Source: Todiramphus chloris collaris
Taxonomy: Eukaryota > Chordata > Aves > Coraciiformes > Alcedinidae
DNA: 64,000 nucleotides
Assembly: GCA_025345505.1 (NCBI GenBank)
Contig: JANVCC010000056.1
Coordinates: 62,001 to 126,000 of the forward strand
Reading direction: 5' to 3'
Shown here: positions 1-15,232 of the stretch, piece after piece
How positions within the stretch are numbered: position 1 is the stretch's first letter
How the letters are laid out: every line of letters starts with the position of its first letter
The notes under the pieces: generated by a model
Told to the model about the DNA's origin: nothing
The model's input: the letters and a program-made list of their open reading frames with translations, nothing else
Databases searched by the model: none
Position numbers and translations under genes: made by a program

Positions 1-3000
1 TTGGTATGCTTCTCATAACTTAAAGTCCTCAGGCTGTAGTCACAGGCAGGAGTAGTCTCAGACAGAGTGCCATGGCATCAAAAATCCACATTATATGGTC
101 TTGTTAAATCATATTTGAGTACTGACATCACCCCCACCCCGCTCCTCTCTTAGTTTCTTAAGACTGTGCCAAACTGGTCTGCTGGAGAAAGCACAGTTGC
201 ATGCCAGACCTCTTCATCTCCTCACTGGGGAACGAGTGAAGTCTGTGAGTGTTTGTGACTGTAGGAGGAACTAATTGAAAGTACTGTGTGAGTAGTTATC
301 TGTTAATAACAGCTTGCTTATATTAATAGCAGCTTCATTTCTGCTAAATAAAGGAGAAAGTCTTCTAATATTGGTAGAGAGAATCTCCCTGACTTGACAT
401 CCTACCAGAGAAATGCACCACATAGTGATACATGCCTAAATTTTGTTAATCAATATAAATCTATGCACACAAAAGTTTCCTAGCTCAGAGGAAATAAAAT
501 TTTGAGCTTAAACACTTAGTGAGAAAACCTGTATGATAGTGTATACACTGAAGATTCATTAATAACAGTTACCAGAAGGGCACATGTGGGTGTCAGTCAT
601 TAATATCCAACATTTCCTCAAATGCTCAGATTTCTCAAGGGCTTGTTTCCCTCATGTAATGCTAACTTTTACCTTCTGAAAAGGTGGTGAGATTTCCCAG
701 CCATAAAAGGCAGGTCCCACTCTCCACCAAAATTCAATGTAAACAGGCTGAGAAAAACTGTACAGCCCTGGAAAACAGAGAGGTCTGCTCCTCCTGGGAG
801 CTGTGCCACTGTGCACCACTGCAGTAACTGGCACATGATTCACCATCTTAAGAAAACAGACTTTAAGACAGCTTGGTTTAAATGCAAGCAAAATTAAATA
901 CTTAACATGGGAACAATAGGGTTCTTTGTAGAGAGGAAAAATATTTTTTCCTCTGAGTGCTGGAAGATTAGCCCCAGCCTATTCTGTTTCTCTTTTGCTC
1001 TGAGAGCTTTTCATTATTACTATTTTTCTTACTCTATTTCAAAGAACAGTTTGGAATTCAGGACAAAGCATTGCCTACTGCTGTGACACAGGCCTGCCTA
1101 GCAGTATGAAATAGGAAAATACATTTTCCCAAAGCAACCTCTCACTTAAACTTGCCGAGATCCTGGAATAGCTGACAGAGGGGCTACATTAGCATGTACA
1201 AACACAAACACTGTCAACTGCAAGCTGTTAGTCTTTTCTTACATCGTTCCCATTGACATCCTTCAGCTCCAGCCTCAGCATTAATTTTTCTTTCGTTTTT
1301 TAATGTTTTACTTTCCTTTGCTCCCTTCCCCCACCCATTGGTCGCTCTTTTCCTTCTAACTACTCCCGTCTTTCACTTCCTAGTAGTCTTTTTCTCTTAT
1401 TTTTTAAGTTTAATTTTTTAAAAATTATTTTTACATCAGGCTTTTTCATCTGAGTTTTTAGCCTGTTTCTTTTCTTTAGAGAGGATTTAGGGCACATCCC
1501 ATTTGTTACAATTGGTGTGCTTTTATGTCTAAGAAATTCTGAATAAAATGCTGCTAAACTAAATTTAAAGCATGAAGACTTGTTTTACTTTAGAAAAATA
1601 CATTAATAGTATTGCTCAAATTGTTTCCAGATGTAGTTTATAAGACCAGGTTACCTATGACAGCATTTACAGTATAGCAGAGTATTGCGTAATTTATGTC
1701 GAAGTCTATCATAACCTATTATAAATGACTGCCAATAACTGAGACCTGGAAAACATTTTGCACACATTTATTATAAATAATTTCTTGAAACATAATAATG
1801 ATAGCAGCAATGGACAGCTATGGCAAGATGAAGATCTATTGCATAATGCACTCATTTAGGAACAGTGTTGTATGCCCACATTTCTTATATACTAAGATTT
1901 ATAATAAAAAAAAGATTCGTTTTAAAGCTACTCTGTTGAAATGATTTTATTGGTCACCTGCAGAAAGCTAGCTTCTACTGTCTTTAGTTTTTGAGTATTT
2001 GCTGGGGTACTAATAACTGCACTCCTTTAAACTACAGAATATTGTTCATGTACTCACTAGTAATTAATTCTTTATTTGAAGGAGACAATTGCAGCTGCAA
2101 CCCTCACTGGTAATGAGTGTTACCTCTCCAGACTCACGTAGTTCTGCTCACTATCCCTTTTTTACCTGCTTGCTCTCATTTCAGTATTCCTTTCCAGGTA
2201 GTCTTTTGTACTTGTAGCATCCTTGTGAATCCATCAGCCAAGCAAGTCTTGAATTAACCGTCTTCCTTGAGTCCTTTCCTCAGTTACGCTTTTAATAAGG
2301 AAATCTACAAACCTACCTTACCCTCTAAGGAAACATTAACATGACTGTAAAATGAAAAAAGCGAGGATAAGACAAGCAACAAATCCTGCAATACAAAATT
2401 CTAAGGCAGACCAGCCAAATGCTGGTCCCTCAGGCACTTCTCACTGAGTCCTACTCTTACTTCTTCAACTGCAAATTAAAAATTCTGAGTTCAAAAACAA
2501 TTCAGGAGTTTGGCGAACATCCAGCACAAGAGTAAAATAATACCGATCATTCAAGCTGGAGTTGGAAACTCGAAATGAATGGCAGCCAAGTCACCTCCTT
2601 GAGTGTCACTGACCGCCATTAACTGCGCTGTGGCATAGCCACTGGGGACTTAATGGTGGAACACAGGTCCAGTTGAAGGTTTGTTGAAATAAACATTTAA
2701 AAGCTGTGAGATTCATTAAGGGATAGTTTGAGGAAAAAAAAAAAAAAATCTTGCCGCAATGTTCAAGATTCTTGGCAAAAGGAGAAAAATCCCCACAGGA
2801 TTAAGCTGTTCTTCAATTGCTTGTTTCTTCAGTCTCCTAATGCATGGATGTCTATACACTTTTCTTTTTTCCTCTGCAGAAAATATAAATATAACAAAAA
2901 GCATTGCCCAGATGGTGCAGTGGAATATTGTGGTTTCTTGTGACATGACCACTTGCCTCTATCAGGCCTACGGTCTTTTACAGCCTGAGGAGCTGGTATG

Positions 3001-6000
3001 GTATCTGAGAAGCATCTCCAAAGCATAGAGCTTCCCAGGATTGCCTGTACCTCCCTTAGTTGTTCACAGCAGTTTAAAGCCTCACCATTACTAAAATATT
3101 CTTTGTTTTTATCAGAGTGACATTTTTGTGATTTCTTGGATAGAAAGAAGTGTCCCTTTGAAATTTAAATCACTTCTCAGAGGAACTCAGAGACTGGTGC
3201 TTGCCCAAGGCTGTGCAAGTATGCATACTAGAAAGCTTCAAGTTCACCATATGGGCCATACTGTTGGGGGCACGCAAGTGATGTACAGCTCACCCACTGC
3301 TTGCACTCTGTCCCTCACTAACAGATTACTCCAGCCAGTCCTCATCTCTGGTCAGTGAGCATCTGTGGGTTAACAGACAGTTGGAGTTCACTGTTTTTTT
3401 GCAGCATGGGTATAGTCCCAAACTTGGCATAGCATAAAGCACCCCTGGAGCAGTTTAGTCCATGATTTTGAGCAGCTCCATGCTGCAAAACCCTCCTGGG
3501 CTGAGGGCTACCCTGCAGCCTGCCCATGGCTGGCCCAGTGAGCAGTGCAAATGGGAGAGATCTAGCCAGACATTTTGTCTGTCTTAGCTCGTGACATGGC
3601 CTTCTTCCAAAGGAACTGTCCCATATAAATATATTCTGCGTGTTTTGATTTGTAAACACTATCTGATGTGCTCTTTCTCTAAGTCACATGGCAAAGCAGC
3701 AAGAGTTTCATCCATGTTGGTCACCAGAGTAAGCACCAGCACAGCAGCATCAGGATGACGTAAGACACGTGCATTTCCTGAGTTAAATCTTGCCCTGTTG
3801 GAGCTTTTGAAACACTTTGAGCCTACTGCTCCTTCAGTCCAGTTCGCCCCAATAACCTGCACTAAAGTTTGTTGCTTAAAGTTTATGTAGGTTGAAACTG
3901 GACAACTGGAGGGGTGATAGTGAGCTTGGTGTCTTCAGAATGTGGAAATTAAGCACTATAACAAAATGGAATTAAAACACAAACTTGCTTAAGCTTCTCC
4001 AACTTACTTGTGGAAAGCAACCTGCATGGATTACATGAAGTTTACTTTACCCTGTAAAATACTTATTTTTGCAGTAGAATTTGCCACTATTATTCTCATA
4101 CTTTAGATCTGAGTTTGATAGTTCCTAAAAGGCTTATTGCTTTTATGTCACAGACTGGGAATTACTTTTTACTTATTATGCTCAAGTACTTTCAAGCTTA
4201 AAGCCTCACTGTCTGATTTGAAAGGAAACTAAGTGGTAGATGCTTTCCCACACCAGTCTTCCTATAGGAATTGGAAAGTAGAGAAAATAGAGCTGCATAT
4301 GCAAAGAAATTAGAAATATTTCAAGAACTGTACTGTAAATACAATCCTATTTTCTTTAAGGAGATGATGGTAAAGGTAAACAGAAAAGCTGTCACAGATG
4401 GATAGGTCAGGAAGCAGTTTCAAATTTAAGTATCTGCAGTGTCTTCAGGTTTTGAGGTGATTGTCAGAAACTTTTCCAAATAAAGCATTTCTGAATGGAG
4501 TGAAACCCAGTATTCTGAGATATTTCAAAAATATGTTGGTACTTGAATGCTATCTTACCACTCAGTGTGCTGCAAGATCTGTTTAGCTCATACATTCAAA
4601 AATACTTTGATTTGCACTGTGCCAAAATACTAATTCTCTGTCGAAAAAAAAAAGTAGTAAAACAATGATGTCCATTCAAGTCACACTGCAGAAACAGGTA
4701 CATAAGTGTTCATAATTCTCAACTTTTTTTCATTCTAGGGACTAGAATATGAATATTGCAGATTGAATACAATATTGTAGCTCACTTAAAGTAAGAGTCT
4801 CCAGAGATGTTTGTGTAAGACTGTCAATACTGAGGCAATGATTTCGAGTGCCATAGTGACATTGGGCATGTCATTCAAAAATGATAACTACTCCACATAA
4901 ACTAATTTTTTGGCTTACAAAAATTAAATTATTTCACCAATATGGTAGCTTAAATAATGTAAACTTTTATCAAAATGTTTGCTCTAGCATGTAACTTTAT
5001 AATCTTGGTCCTGATGTGCTAGCAACACTCTACCCTCTAGTAGAGAGCTCTCCCAGTATGGTCACACTGGGCACATGTCTGCCAGCACCATGATGGGAAG
5101 ACTTTCAGGTCTTCAGTCTCTTAACTGCATGTTAACTACTTAAACTTGACCAGCATAAACAGCCCTGGAACTTGCAACACTTTGCTTATGTAGTGTACAA
5201 ATGTAGAAATATAGCTTTAAACCAGGTCTGTAACAAACAACACGAACAAATATTAATTACATTGAAATCTGGGGTATTTTTTAACCTTAACATTATTTCT
5301 AGTCTGTTCCCTTCAGCCTGTGAACATTTTTACTATACAGCTTCCAGGGGATTTTATACCAGAATGCTGTGTTTATCTTTGCACACTGCAGTAATGTGCT
5401 GCTTGTGGGTTTGATTCAATTAATATTTAGAAATATCTTTATCACAGTAACAAATCTAGACCAGCTTGACAAAAGTCTTAAAAAAATACATATATTATGT
5501 AACTTGAAGCAAATATTTATTTAAGGTTTAACAGTAGTTGTTTATAATTCAATTACTGCTTAATTGACAGTATTTAATCAAATAAATAGCTCCCCTGAGT
5601 TTCATTAGTAAGTTTCCTTGCAGGAGTTAAATTTCTTCCTATATTTCCAGACTACAGTTCTGATACTTTGAATTTTCACTTACTTTAAATCACTGATGAA
5701 AATGGCCTATACAAGGCCCCGAATAGTCAGTGTGTTGTGCTTTGCCTACTTAAGTTTATTACACTAATTTTCCAATTTCTAATACTAATCATTGTCTCAA
5801 GTTCCCTTCAAAATAAACAAGTGCAAATGCACCAATTCATTCAGTTTGAGCTCTCACAAGAATGTATTAGAAAAGGACCCAATTTTATTAAATCATAGAG
5901 ATACTATCGTGGAAAGAAATTATTCTCTAGTAAAATTAGTTTTGTGGTGGAGCTTCTGTAATTTGTAGTTTCATTTTGAGTGCTATCCACTAAAATCTGA

Positions 6001-9000
6001 TGATGGAATTAGGTTTTGCCATAATTTAGCCCGTCTTTCCATTAACACAGGCAGGAAGGTTAATTTCAACTTTTTCATTCTAAGTTTGAGAAAGTTTTAA
6101 CATGTTAACTGCTTGCACTGCATAACTAAGGCAGAATTTCCTAGAGTGTTTACAAAGAGAGAAATCCCAGTCTGAACTACCCAAACACCCACCAACATTC
6201 AAATCAGCTGAATTATTCATGTAATACAGACAGCTTGATTAGGTAAGAGATATGTAAACTCAGCTACAAGGAAATACAGTTACATAAAGCTCCTGACTGA
6301 AATAAGTCATTGCACCTGTAAGTTACATCGGCTATAAACTGAACTCATCAGCAGTCAGTACTGTAGAGAAAGATTCAAATGTTACACAGCTACATGTTTT
6401 CCACCTAAGTCCATAGTTAAACAACCTTACGTCAGTAGCTCGTCATCTGTCCTGCTCCTGCAGGTATATCAACCATTTTAAACAAAGGCGTGGCAGTGTT
6501 TTATATAAACCAAACACATTACGTGAGCTGGTTACATGTGCCAGCATGTTGATCTTGGACTTTGCATGGCTACCAAGTCAGCGATACCCTTATAGCCACC
6601 AGGTCCTCAAAAAAGGCATTTTCCTTAAGAGCTGAAACAATTGATCTTTTCCTGGAGTTGGAATTACCGTCCCTGGTAATGATAATCCCCACGCAACTTG
6701 CCTTGGACAATTCTTCTCATTAATAACTTAAAAAAATTGTTATTTACAGATACTGCTGTGTGCACCTCACCTGAATCGGGCCTTGCTATAGTGGTCTGTA
6801 GTCAGTGTGAGCCCACGTCCTAAGCCGGGAGGCTGCACGATAAATGCACTGCCCTGCAAAATCAGGCTGCTGAATCAGAAGAGGGTTTGAGGATGGAACC
6901 ACACTGCCACCCTCAGCAGGAACAGCAAACAGTCATTAACACAAACATTACCCTCTCAAAAGGGAAAGGATGAAAAAGATCTTGATTTTGCTTTCAGTGA
7001 GCAATAAACCCAACTCCCATCCACTGTGTGTGTCATTATCATAAGCAGCCTTGCACTTTTAGGAAATAAAAAGATGAAATTCCCACACCAGTAAAGTTTG
7101 CTGTGCTCTGCTCCTCTTGAATATGGGAAGACAGTAGGTACTGATGAACTGAAGAGCCACTACAGTGGTGTCTTAATTACTAATGAACAGCTGTGATTTG
7201 TCTTTTTCATAGATGCAGAATGATTGAAAATAAGTCAGAACTGAGTGATTCTTCTTTTTCCACTGTATGAACAAATGGAAACAGTTAAACCCAGGAAAAC
7301 CAATATAGTGTAGTATATATTTGATATTAAGATGTTACACTAGATGATTTGCTGACATAAAGTACACTTTAGAAATCATTATTCTCTGTGCTTTAAATAC
7401 TATATATAATCTTATATTTAAGATCACTCTTGAGTCAGTTCATCAGAGCATGTTTTAATTATTCAATCAGCTATAATTCCTTATTTGCATAAGTATGTGC
7501 CAACATCTGTAAAGTATAAATCTGAAATTTCAAAAGTGTTAAGTAGCAGTTTTCACTTATTTCAAGCCCAAATCCTTTTTCCTCCCTGCAGTCTGTCTAT
7601 TTTTCTAGTCAATTATTAAATTTCATGACACAAAATAGTGGCTGTACAGACTTGATTTCCTGTCCACACTTATGTCTGCTTTGCTCTGTAATGAACATTA
7701 GAGACTCTTCAGTAAGACATGTAGCAGTGTCAGAGGTGTCATCTATGAATAAGAGTGTGATATTTCAAAGGGTTTTTTTTTTTCCTGAACTCACATTTCC
7801 ATTTTATTTTCATATTTGTGTCTTCCAAACTGATCAGAAAAATAACATGCAGTAAGAAAATGGGTAGAACAGCATAAACTAGAATTGTAGATAGGGCCAA
7901 ACCCCTCCAATTTCATGTGTGTATTATACTGTAAGCTGAAATGATATTAATACATTATAGGCTTTGGTAGGCTTGAATCAAATTCTTTACTGAGTTCATT
8001 AAAAGAGACATTGAAGATAATTTATTCCCATTTCATCAATTACTGTGTGATTTTGAATCAATGTGGCATTTAAGACCACTGTAGATGTTGACTTGCATTA
8101 AAATTCTCTTGTGAGATTTTTGTATGTCATGTATATCTATAAATCTTTAAATTGCCGTTGGCATTTTCTGTTCTCAGAATTATTTTTTCTTCTAGGTTAA
8201 TAGATCAGACAGACATATCTTTTGAATTAAAACTACTCCTCATTCACGCCTGAGGAAAATGAAAAAATATTTGAGCATAATTGCATACTTCTCCCATGGT
8301 CCTTTTGAAATTTAAAACTCTTTAGCCCCAGAATAATATAGATAACAGTTCTTCTGGGAAAATAAGGTCCATTGTTACACAGATTAAAGTTTTACTCCTG
8401 ACTTAAATAGGAACATGAGGAAATCCTCTTTCATGACCAGAAGTTCAGCTACGTTAAGCTATGATAGCAATCTGTCAGCTTCTCGTGAAGCTTTTAGAAT
8501 GCAGATACTTAGGCTTAGGACTTGAAACCTAGTCCGATATTCTGTATTTATTCCATTCTCTTGCCAGCTAGCTCTATAATCTGCAATTTCAAAGTCACAG
8601 GCATTGAGGCACATGACCTCTACAGTTACACAAGTGAGTCAGCTTGAGGAAGGCCAGAACATCAGGATACCCATTTCTTTATAGGGATCTGTAACTACCA
8701 ATCTCAATACCTCCAGGAATTCAGGGCTTTAAATATATAGCACTGGTAAAAATGAAAAAAGACTTACGATGTTTTGTCTTACGAAGACAGGACTCATCTG
8801 AGGTTTGTCCACCATTGTGTTCCTCTAACCCTGCCTGGACTACATCACTCTGCTTACTGCAAACTACAGCAGCTGTTTAATGCTGACTGGATTGCTTGTG
8901 TCCTTCAAAGGACTACTGAGGCAGTTGCTGAAAAATGCCTGTCACCACCTTTGCCTGCTCACTTCCAATTTTCCCTTTGCAAAATTCCCAGAAAAGGCCA

Positions 9001-12000
9001 CATAGCTTATTTTGAGTGCATAGTTACTCAAAGCGGGTTTCTTTTTTTTCCTGGAATCTTTCCTCTAAATTTGACAGCCTTAAAAATAGGGATTCCCAAT
9101 CAAATATAATGTTGTCATCACCTCCTCTAAAATGAGCTTGTAGAAAGTTTAACTTCAGCTGTTGGTTTAAATACTCTTTATGGGTTCATATTTCTATAAA
9201 ATGGGGATTCATACACAGTGTATTCATAAGGCAGATAGAAGTGACCATTACATTTTAATTTGATAAATTTAAAAGATCATAATTCAAGTGAGATTTAAGA
9301 GGCTTTTATGCCTTGCTGTTACTCTACTTGCATACTTTTACTGTAAGTGACAGTTTGAGAAGTTCCTGCTAGAAATACTTTGTAACTAATTTTAAAAATC
9401 AATAACAGTGAATCCTTTCTCTGTTTGTAAGTAGCTACTAAACATTAATAAATAGCACATTGAAGTTTACATTAATAGAAGTAGAAATTAAATTGAGTTA
9501 GTGCACAGACAAATATAAAACCAAAAATTTTCTTAATAGTTTCCTCAGCATGGTTTTAAAATTGTTATGGGTACATTAATAGGATGAACTCTTTTATGAT
9601 TATACACATTATATGTATTATAACACAGTGCTGAAAATAAAGGAAGAAGCAAAATAAGCTATTTACTTTTAAAAGCAGAATAAATTTTTGTTTGTTCATT
9701 TTATTTCACAAGGTCTCCCTAAGCTTTGACTCTCTAATGTCATGTAATGTATCAATATAGAGTATAGGGGAATAAACTAAATCATAAACAGATTAAGCTA
9801 TGTAGTGTGTGTTCAGAGCACCATTTGCAATCCCTTTTGAAGTGGAAAAAATCTTTTCTGTCACAGTAGATTTTCAGTACTTTGTCATCAATTCTTTTAG
9901 CCTTGCTCAAATCACACAGGAGGCAGGGCTTAAGAAACGAAGCTTTAATGTATTCATTCTTACAGTTTTTAGTATATCTCACACAGAGTTAATGATGATA
10001 AGATGATCATTACATTCATGGACATTGGTGGCATCTTTGGGTAGGCTGAGCAAAGACAGGAGAAAGTGGCATTTTTCTAACGACCACTTCTTTCATGAGG
10101 ATGTAAGAAAAGTCCAGTGACACTCCAGCTTCTCTCTTGGGAAGACAAGTCAACCTTCTTCCAGCAATTCATCTCTGAGATTACACTATAGCAACTCAGC
10201 AAGTTTGTCTGTCAGAACAGCTAGACTGAGAATCCTGCCTCACAGCTTTTCCTCATCCTGCTTACAACTGGGGCTTGCTAACTGTACTCCAATGTATTTA
10301 TCTTACCCCACATAACAGCCAGGCCAGAGAGCTCACAGTGCATGGCATTAATGTTTGTACAGCTCCATGGGGTAATGAGGACTGTGAAAGCTGCTTCTTG
10401 ATGTCTCAGTAACACACTTGTTGGAGGCTTTTTGTTATTGATAGCTGAACAGGTGCAAGACAAAAAGTGAGCATTTCAGGCCAGTAAAAAAACCCTACCA
10501 GACTAAGTCTTTCAAAACAGCAGGAGACATCCTAGAAATAGGCATATATATTTCCACTGTCCTACTGATAATAAACTGGAAAATTTTACGTGATGTAAGA
10601 CTAGCACAAGCCTTCCTGTTCTTGACAGAATCAGTTAATCCACCTGGCATTTCAGGCATTGACATATCATACAATGAAAATCAATTACCCAAGATAATCA
10701 AATCCACTGTCTTCATTTCAGCTTTCTCATTCATTTAATCTAATTCTTGAGAACTGACAGTATTCTGGGCATAATGGAAACATAACTACATTGTTAGAGC
10801 CAGCACCTGGCCATATTCAATAGTGCAGCAAGAGCTAACAAAGCTATGACAAATGCCGCCTTGCTGCTGTGAATCAAACGACAAATGATACAACCAAAAA
10901 TACGTGCCTCTCAAAACAACCTTTAAAGAAACAGTGGTTTCAGATGAAGGTGCCTTGCTCCTTGGGAGGTTTCACCCTGGTGTGCTTTGTTACTTCATGG
11001 GAGTAGTAAAAGTTAGCATAGTGCCTGAAAGCCATGATCTAACCTGAAGTTGTTTAGGTGCAAGATGCATCCTGGCTGCCTGTAACAGCATCTCTCAGTG
11101 TAATAGTGCCACAGTGCTTCAGACTGAGACATGTGTAGGAGACCCCAGTTTCAATAAGAAAACGCTTTGATTTCAGCATAGGAGCAATCCTAAGTGACTT
11201 CAGTGAAAAAAACCCAGCAAGTAGTGAAATAAGAAGTTCACTTGACAAGTAAAGGCTTATCAAAAGATGAAAAATTTCAACTCAAGATGGGTCTAAAACA
11301 AAATGAAGACATCCAGTACTTAATAAAAAATGATTGAGTTTTATGTAAATGTGACTCTTGCTACAGGTAATGTTGAAAGAATTCGTTGTGTGTCTGGGCA
11401 ACAAGATACAAAAAGGAAGGATAGGAAATCTCAAATTTAAGTAATTTCATATTTTCATTATTTTCCTCTCTGATAGTCTGGAATCGTTGCAGAGTATGTA
11501 GCCCTCAGGTCACTGAGTACTATTATAATAATTTAAAATTCAACTATTCATGCAGTCTGTAGTAGGTATAAGAATGTGGACTTTCATGGACAAGGGATTC
11601 CAATTTGAAAGTAGACCTTACCAAGGTATTAGAACACTCATTGATTCATCCTCTCTACTTCCCACAAAAGTTTTAGTAATGAGAAAACTTTTTTTTCCTA
11701 AAAAATTCTAAAGATGAAGCATATTTCATGGTGCTACTTTCATCTTTCCATTGCACTCACTGGTACACTGAATAATGAAATAGAATTGTTTATAATAATA
11801 GCAAATTGATGCGCTCCTCTTAGTAGATTTTGAAAGTCATCAACATTGGCATTACCTGTTACCTCACCGAAATGTCATGATTTAAATCAAATCTATAGAT
11901 CAGTGGGTATTTTCTCATTTTTTGCTTTGCATTTAGCTTAGATACAAAATTGTATTATTTGGTCTCATTTTCAGGTCCTCATGGAATACTATCACAGAAT

Positions 12001-14095
12001 CACAGAATGTTATGTTTACTCCAAATTCGCTTGGTCAGTATTCCAAGCATTTGCACTTACATTAAGATGTCCAAAATAGTGCCCATTAAATTCAATGTAA
12101 TAAAATTAAGAATTGAGACATTTGGTTTATGATATACCACACTGCCAAGTGCTTTATATATCAATATGATACTTAAGTGATAATGCTAATATTGTCTTAT
12201 TTTTTAAGGCTTATGTGTTTTTGGGCAAGCATATCAGGCACCTAAAATCTCACAGCCAGTCTGCTGATCAGGACAATATATCTCCCGGAATCCATGGGAT
12301 ACCATAAGTTCAATATGTTTTTCTGTTATTCTTGGCATTACAGCTATTGAAATTCATTACAGATTACAAAGCTGTTTAGTCAGTGCTGCAGATGTTGCAA
12401 CAGCTCTAAGGTTACAAACTGTAAGGAAAATATAAAAAAGAAAAACAACTTACCCGTCATGGGCTCCAATATATATGCAGAGGGCTAAATGCATAGAGGA
12501 GTCAAATGATTTCTTACAGCAGGCATCCGGATTTTTTGTCTTCAAGGAGTCTTTTCTGCAAGTTGTTCTCTGAAACAATTTCATTACTCTTTACCAGTCT
12601 GAGGATGCAGTCAGCTGATTTTCCAGCCCATGAATGGTTCTATTCAAAGACTTAAGCTTTGGGTTAATAATTGAGCTGTCCCCTTCAGGGACTGGCTCAA
12701 GGGCAGGTGGAGGGTTTGGTGCCTCAGAGGTCCCACTGCTGCAGGGAGTGCAAAGGGGACAAAGGTTTGGCAGGAGCTGGCTTTTGGGGGACAGGGCAGC
12801 TGTGCTGCTGTGCACGGGCACAGACTTATATTAGCTAGCTGCTCTTAAACTAGTACAGCCCTTGCTGAGGGTACAATAACTCCAAGAGAAAATTAATAAA
12901 CTGACAACCATAGGCACTCTGAAGGACCATGTAAGCTTTAGAAGAAAGTAGCATATGTTTCAGTTTTATATTAACATATTTTACTGGCATCCTTAATATT
13001 TCAGGCCATGGCAATTAATTTTTAGCACCATCATTTACTTGCCTGTCTACAACAGACGCTACCATACTGTTTATGGCCCAGGTGCTGCTTCAGGTCATCT
13101 GCAGTCCCAGTGATTGCCATTGTTTAGGGCTCTTGTATGGAGAGAAGGGTGTGTGTTGCCCAAGATTTTCAAATGCATCCCAATTGCCTTAGAGGCAAGA
13201 AATTGAGACAGATGCTGAATTCCCACTTTCTTAAGGTACTATTTTTCAGGGTTCTCCATTTGAGCACTGAGAACTGAAAGGGGCAACAGTACGTTGAGGC
13301 TTTGAGTTTTCAGACAGAATATTTTCATTCTATTTAAATTATGAGTTGCAATTAAGAGGAACTTGAAAGAGGTTTTAAGGAGTAGGTAGAGAGAAATCGA
13401 TAGAAATTTAAGGATTTCTAATGTTGTCCATTAGAGAAAACCTGTGTGTGGAGTACTCTTGGGAATAATAAACAAACATCAGCATTGTTTCTATGCCAGT
13501 TGGTAATAGAATTGTCTGTAAAGCTGTTTTCTCAGTTCTAATGCTATGAAATGCCACATGGGACCAAACTTGCTGATTCTCCTACTTGCAGCTGTTCTGC
13601 AATTGAAACAATTGGGGGCTTTTTTTCCACTGGGTTTCAGGCTTCTTTCTGCTTGACTGGTGAATGAAAGATAAACACTACACATCTTACACGGTTAGTT
13701 CAAATGAGATCTACGGGGGAGGTACCCCAGAGCTGGCTCATTCACACATGTTCTTAACTTATAATTGGATAAGCATTCAGCATTTACAGGGAATACAGGG
13801 TTTTACATTTATCTAATTTCTCCTGCCCACAGATGCAGTAAAAAATAGCCCACAGATGATGTAGTAACAAATAAAAACTTTAGGCAATAACAGTAGCAGA
13901 AAGGCACACAACGGTAGCGAAATAGCATGCTCAGATTTTTGTCATGAGGAAATGTGTTTTTCCTCTCCTGTTTTGGGCCTCAGATCTTCCCATGTTCTGT
14001 AAATTGGGGGAGAGCTTCCAGTGCAGTCACAGCAGGTACATGGTGTCAAAGTAGTCTCTTACGACAACATGTCAATGACTAATTTAAAGTAAACA
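1..14095. other. Upstream intergenic sequence without recognised gene
   Basis: AT-rich sequence with short runs of A or T. Only short chance frames are present on either strand, and none has conserved-looking content or splice partners that I recognise. A GC-richer patch at about 12600-12830 was inspected and not assigned. I see no tRNA and no exon of a neighbouring gene, but isolated short exons or regulatory elements cannot be excluded. Confidence 0.6.
11988..12010 (-). mobile_element. Possible CR1 tail remnant
   Basis: ATCACAGAATCACAGAATG is the reverse complement of the octamer tail seen on the CR1 copies here. No CR1 body follows on the expected side, so this may be a heavily decayed copy or chance. 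Confidence 0.3.
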
Positions 14096-14366
14096 AAAAG
14101 GACAAGGGTTGAGGGTTTAAACTAAAAGAGAATAGATTTAGACTAGATACAAAGAAGAATTTTTTTACAATGAGCTTAGCAAAACACTGAAACAGGTTGC
14201 CCAGAGGAGTGGTAAATGCTCCATCCCTGGAAACTTTGAAGGTCAGGTTGGACAGGGGCTCTGAGCAACCTGATCTAGTTGAAGATGTCCCTGCTCACTG
14301 CAGGGGAGTTGGGCTAGATGACCTTTAAAGATCCCTTCCAACTCAAACTATTCTATGATTCTGTGA
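14096..14366 (+). mobile_element. CR1 retroposon 3' end
   Basis: The 3' part of a chicken-repeat-1 non-LTR element is truncated at the 5' side as usual. Diagnostic blocks are GGTTGCCCAGAGGAGTGGT, the CATCCCTGGAAAC segment, GACAGGGGCTCTGAGCAACC, GATCCCTTCCAACTC and the terminal ATTCTATGATTCTGTG. It lies about 0.8 kb upstream of the CpG island. Confidence 0.93.
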
Positions 14367-15179
14367 AAAAGAAAACAACACAGCTTACTTCTGACATGAA
14401 CTGAGACAGGCATGTGCTAGGAAGCAAAATCCTTACAAAAGATCCTTACTGCTAGAAGATGCAGAATTGGGACCTCTCAGCCTTTGTCTTGCTCAACAGT
14501 TGTCAACTCTTTCATGCCAAAAAGCAGCAGTAATAGTTAAAACTGAAGTCATTAAAGATCATCTTCTTTCTCACAGCTTGGACCAGCAATACCATATTTT
14601 ACTACTGGTATTAGTGACCCTGTCAGGAAGGACTTTTTTTTTTTTTTCTTTTTCCCTCCTGTTTCTCATATCCTAACTACAGGTAATGATTTCTGACAAC
14701 AGTTCTTAAACTCTGTCAAAAGTTGCTTCTCCTAACACAGTCTGGTCTGGGAAATCACATTCCCTAAGTGGTTTCTTTCATCTTGCATCGTGTTGAATGC
14801 TGCTTCCCCAGAGAAAGTGGTACTTTCATTCATCTGCAAGCTGCAGACAGCTCCTGAAGTGAAAGGTCAGGCAGGAAAGTAACATCTGCAAAACTAACAT
14901 TTTTCTTTTAGTGGCTCCTAGAAAGCCTTGAACAGTGTTACCTGGATATACAGAGAACATTTCCACATCCAATAGAGAACAAGATGGACTTTTCTACCCA
15001 GGACTGCTGGGATGTGACAACTGCAAGAAGAAAAACAAGGCAATAAGCAAGAAGTTTTATGCAAGCTCTGCTACAGAGGGATGGCAAAAAAAAAAGAAGC
15101 GGTGGGAAGTGCTGCCACTGATCTTTCGTCTGGTAGGGATCCCTCACCGCTTCGCTCTCCAGCATCGTTTCCCCCCAAC
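14367..15179. other. Spacer between CR1 and CpG island
   Basis: Ordinary AT-rich sequence with a poly-T run near 14632. It may contain proximal promoter elements; none is identified. Confidence 0.5.
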
Positions 15180-15232
15180 ACACTAGAAACTGAAAAGCGG
15201 TGCGAGAGTCCGTTTAAGCCAGCAATAGCGGC

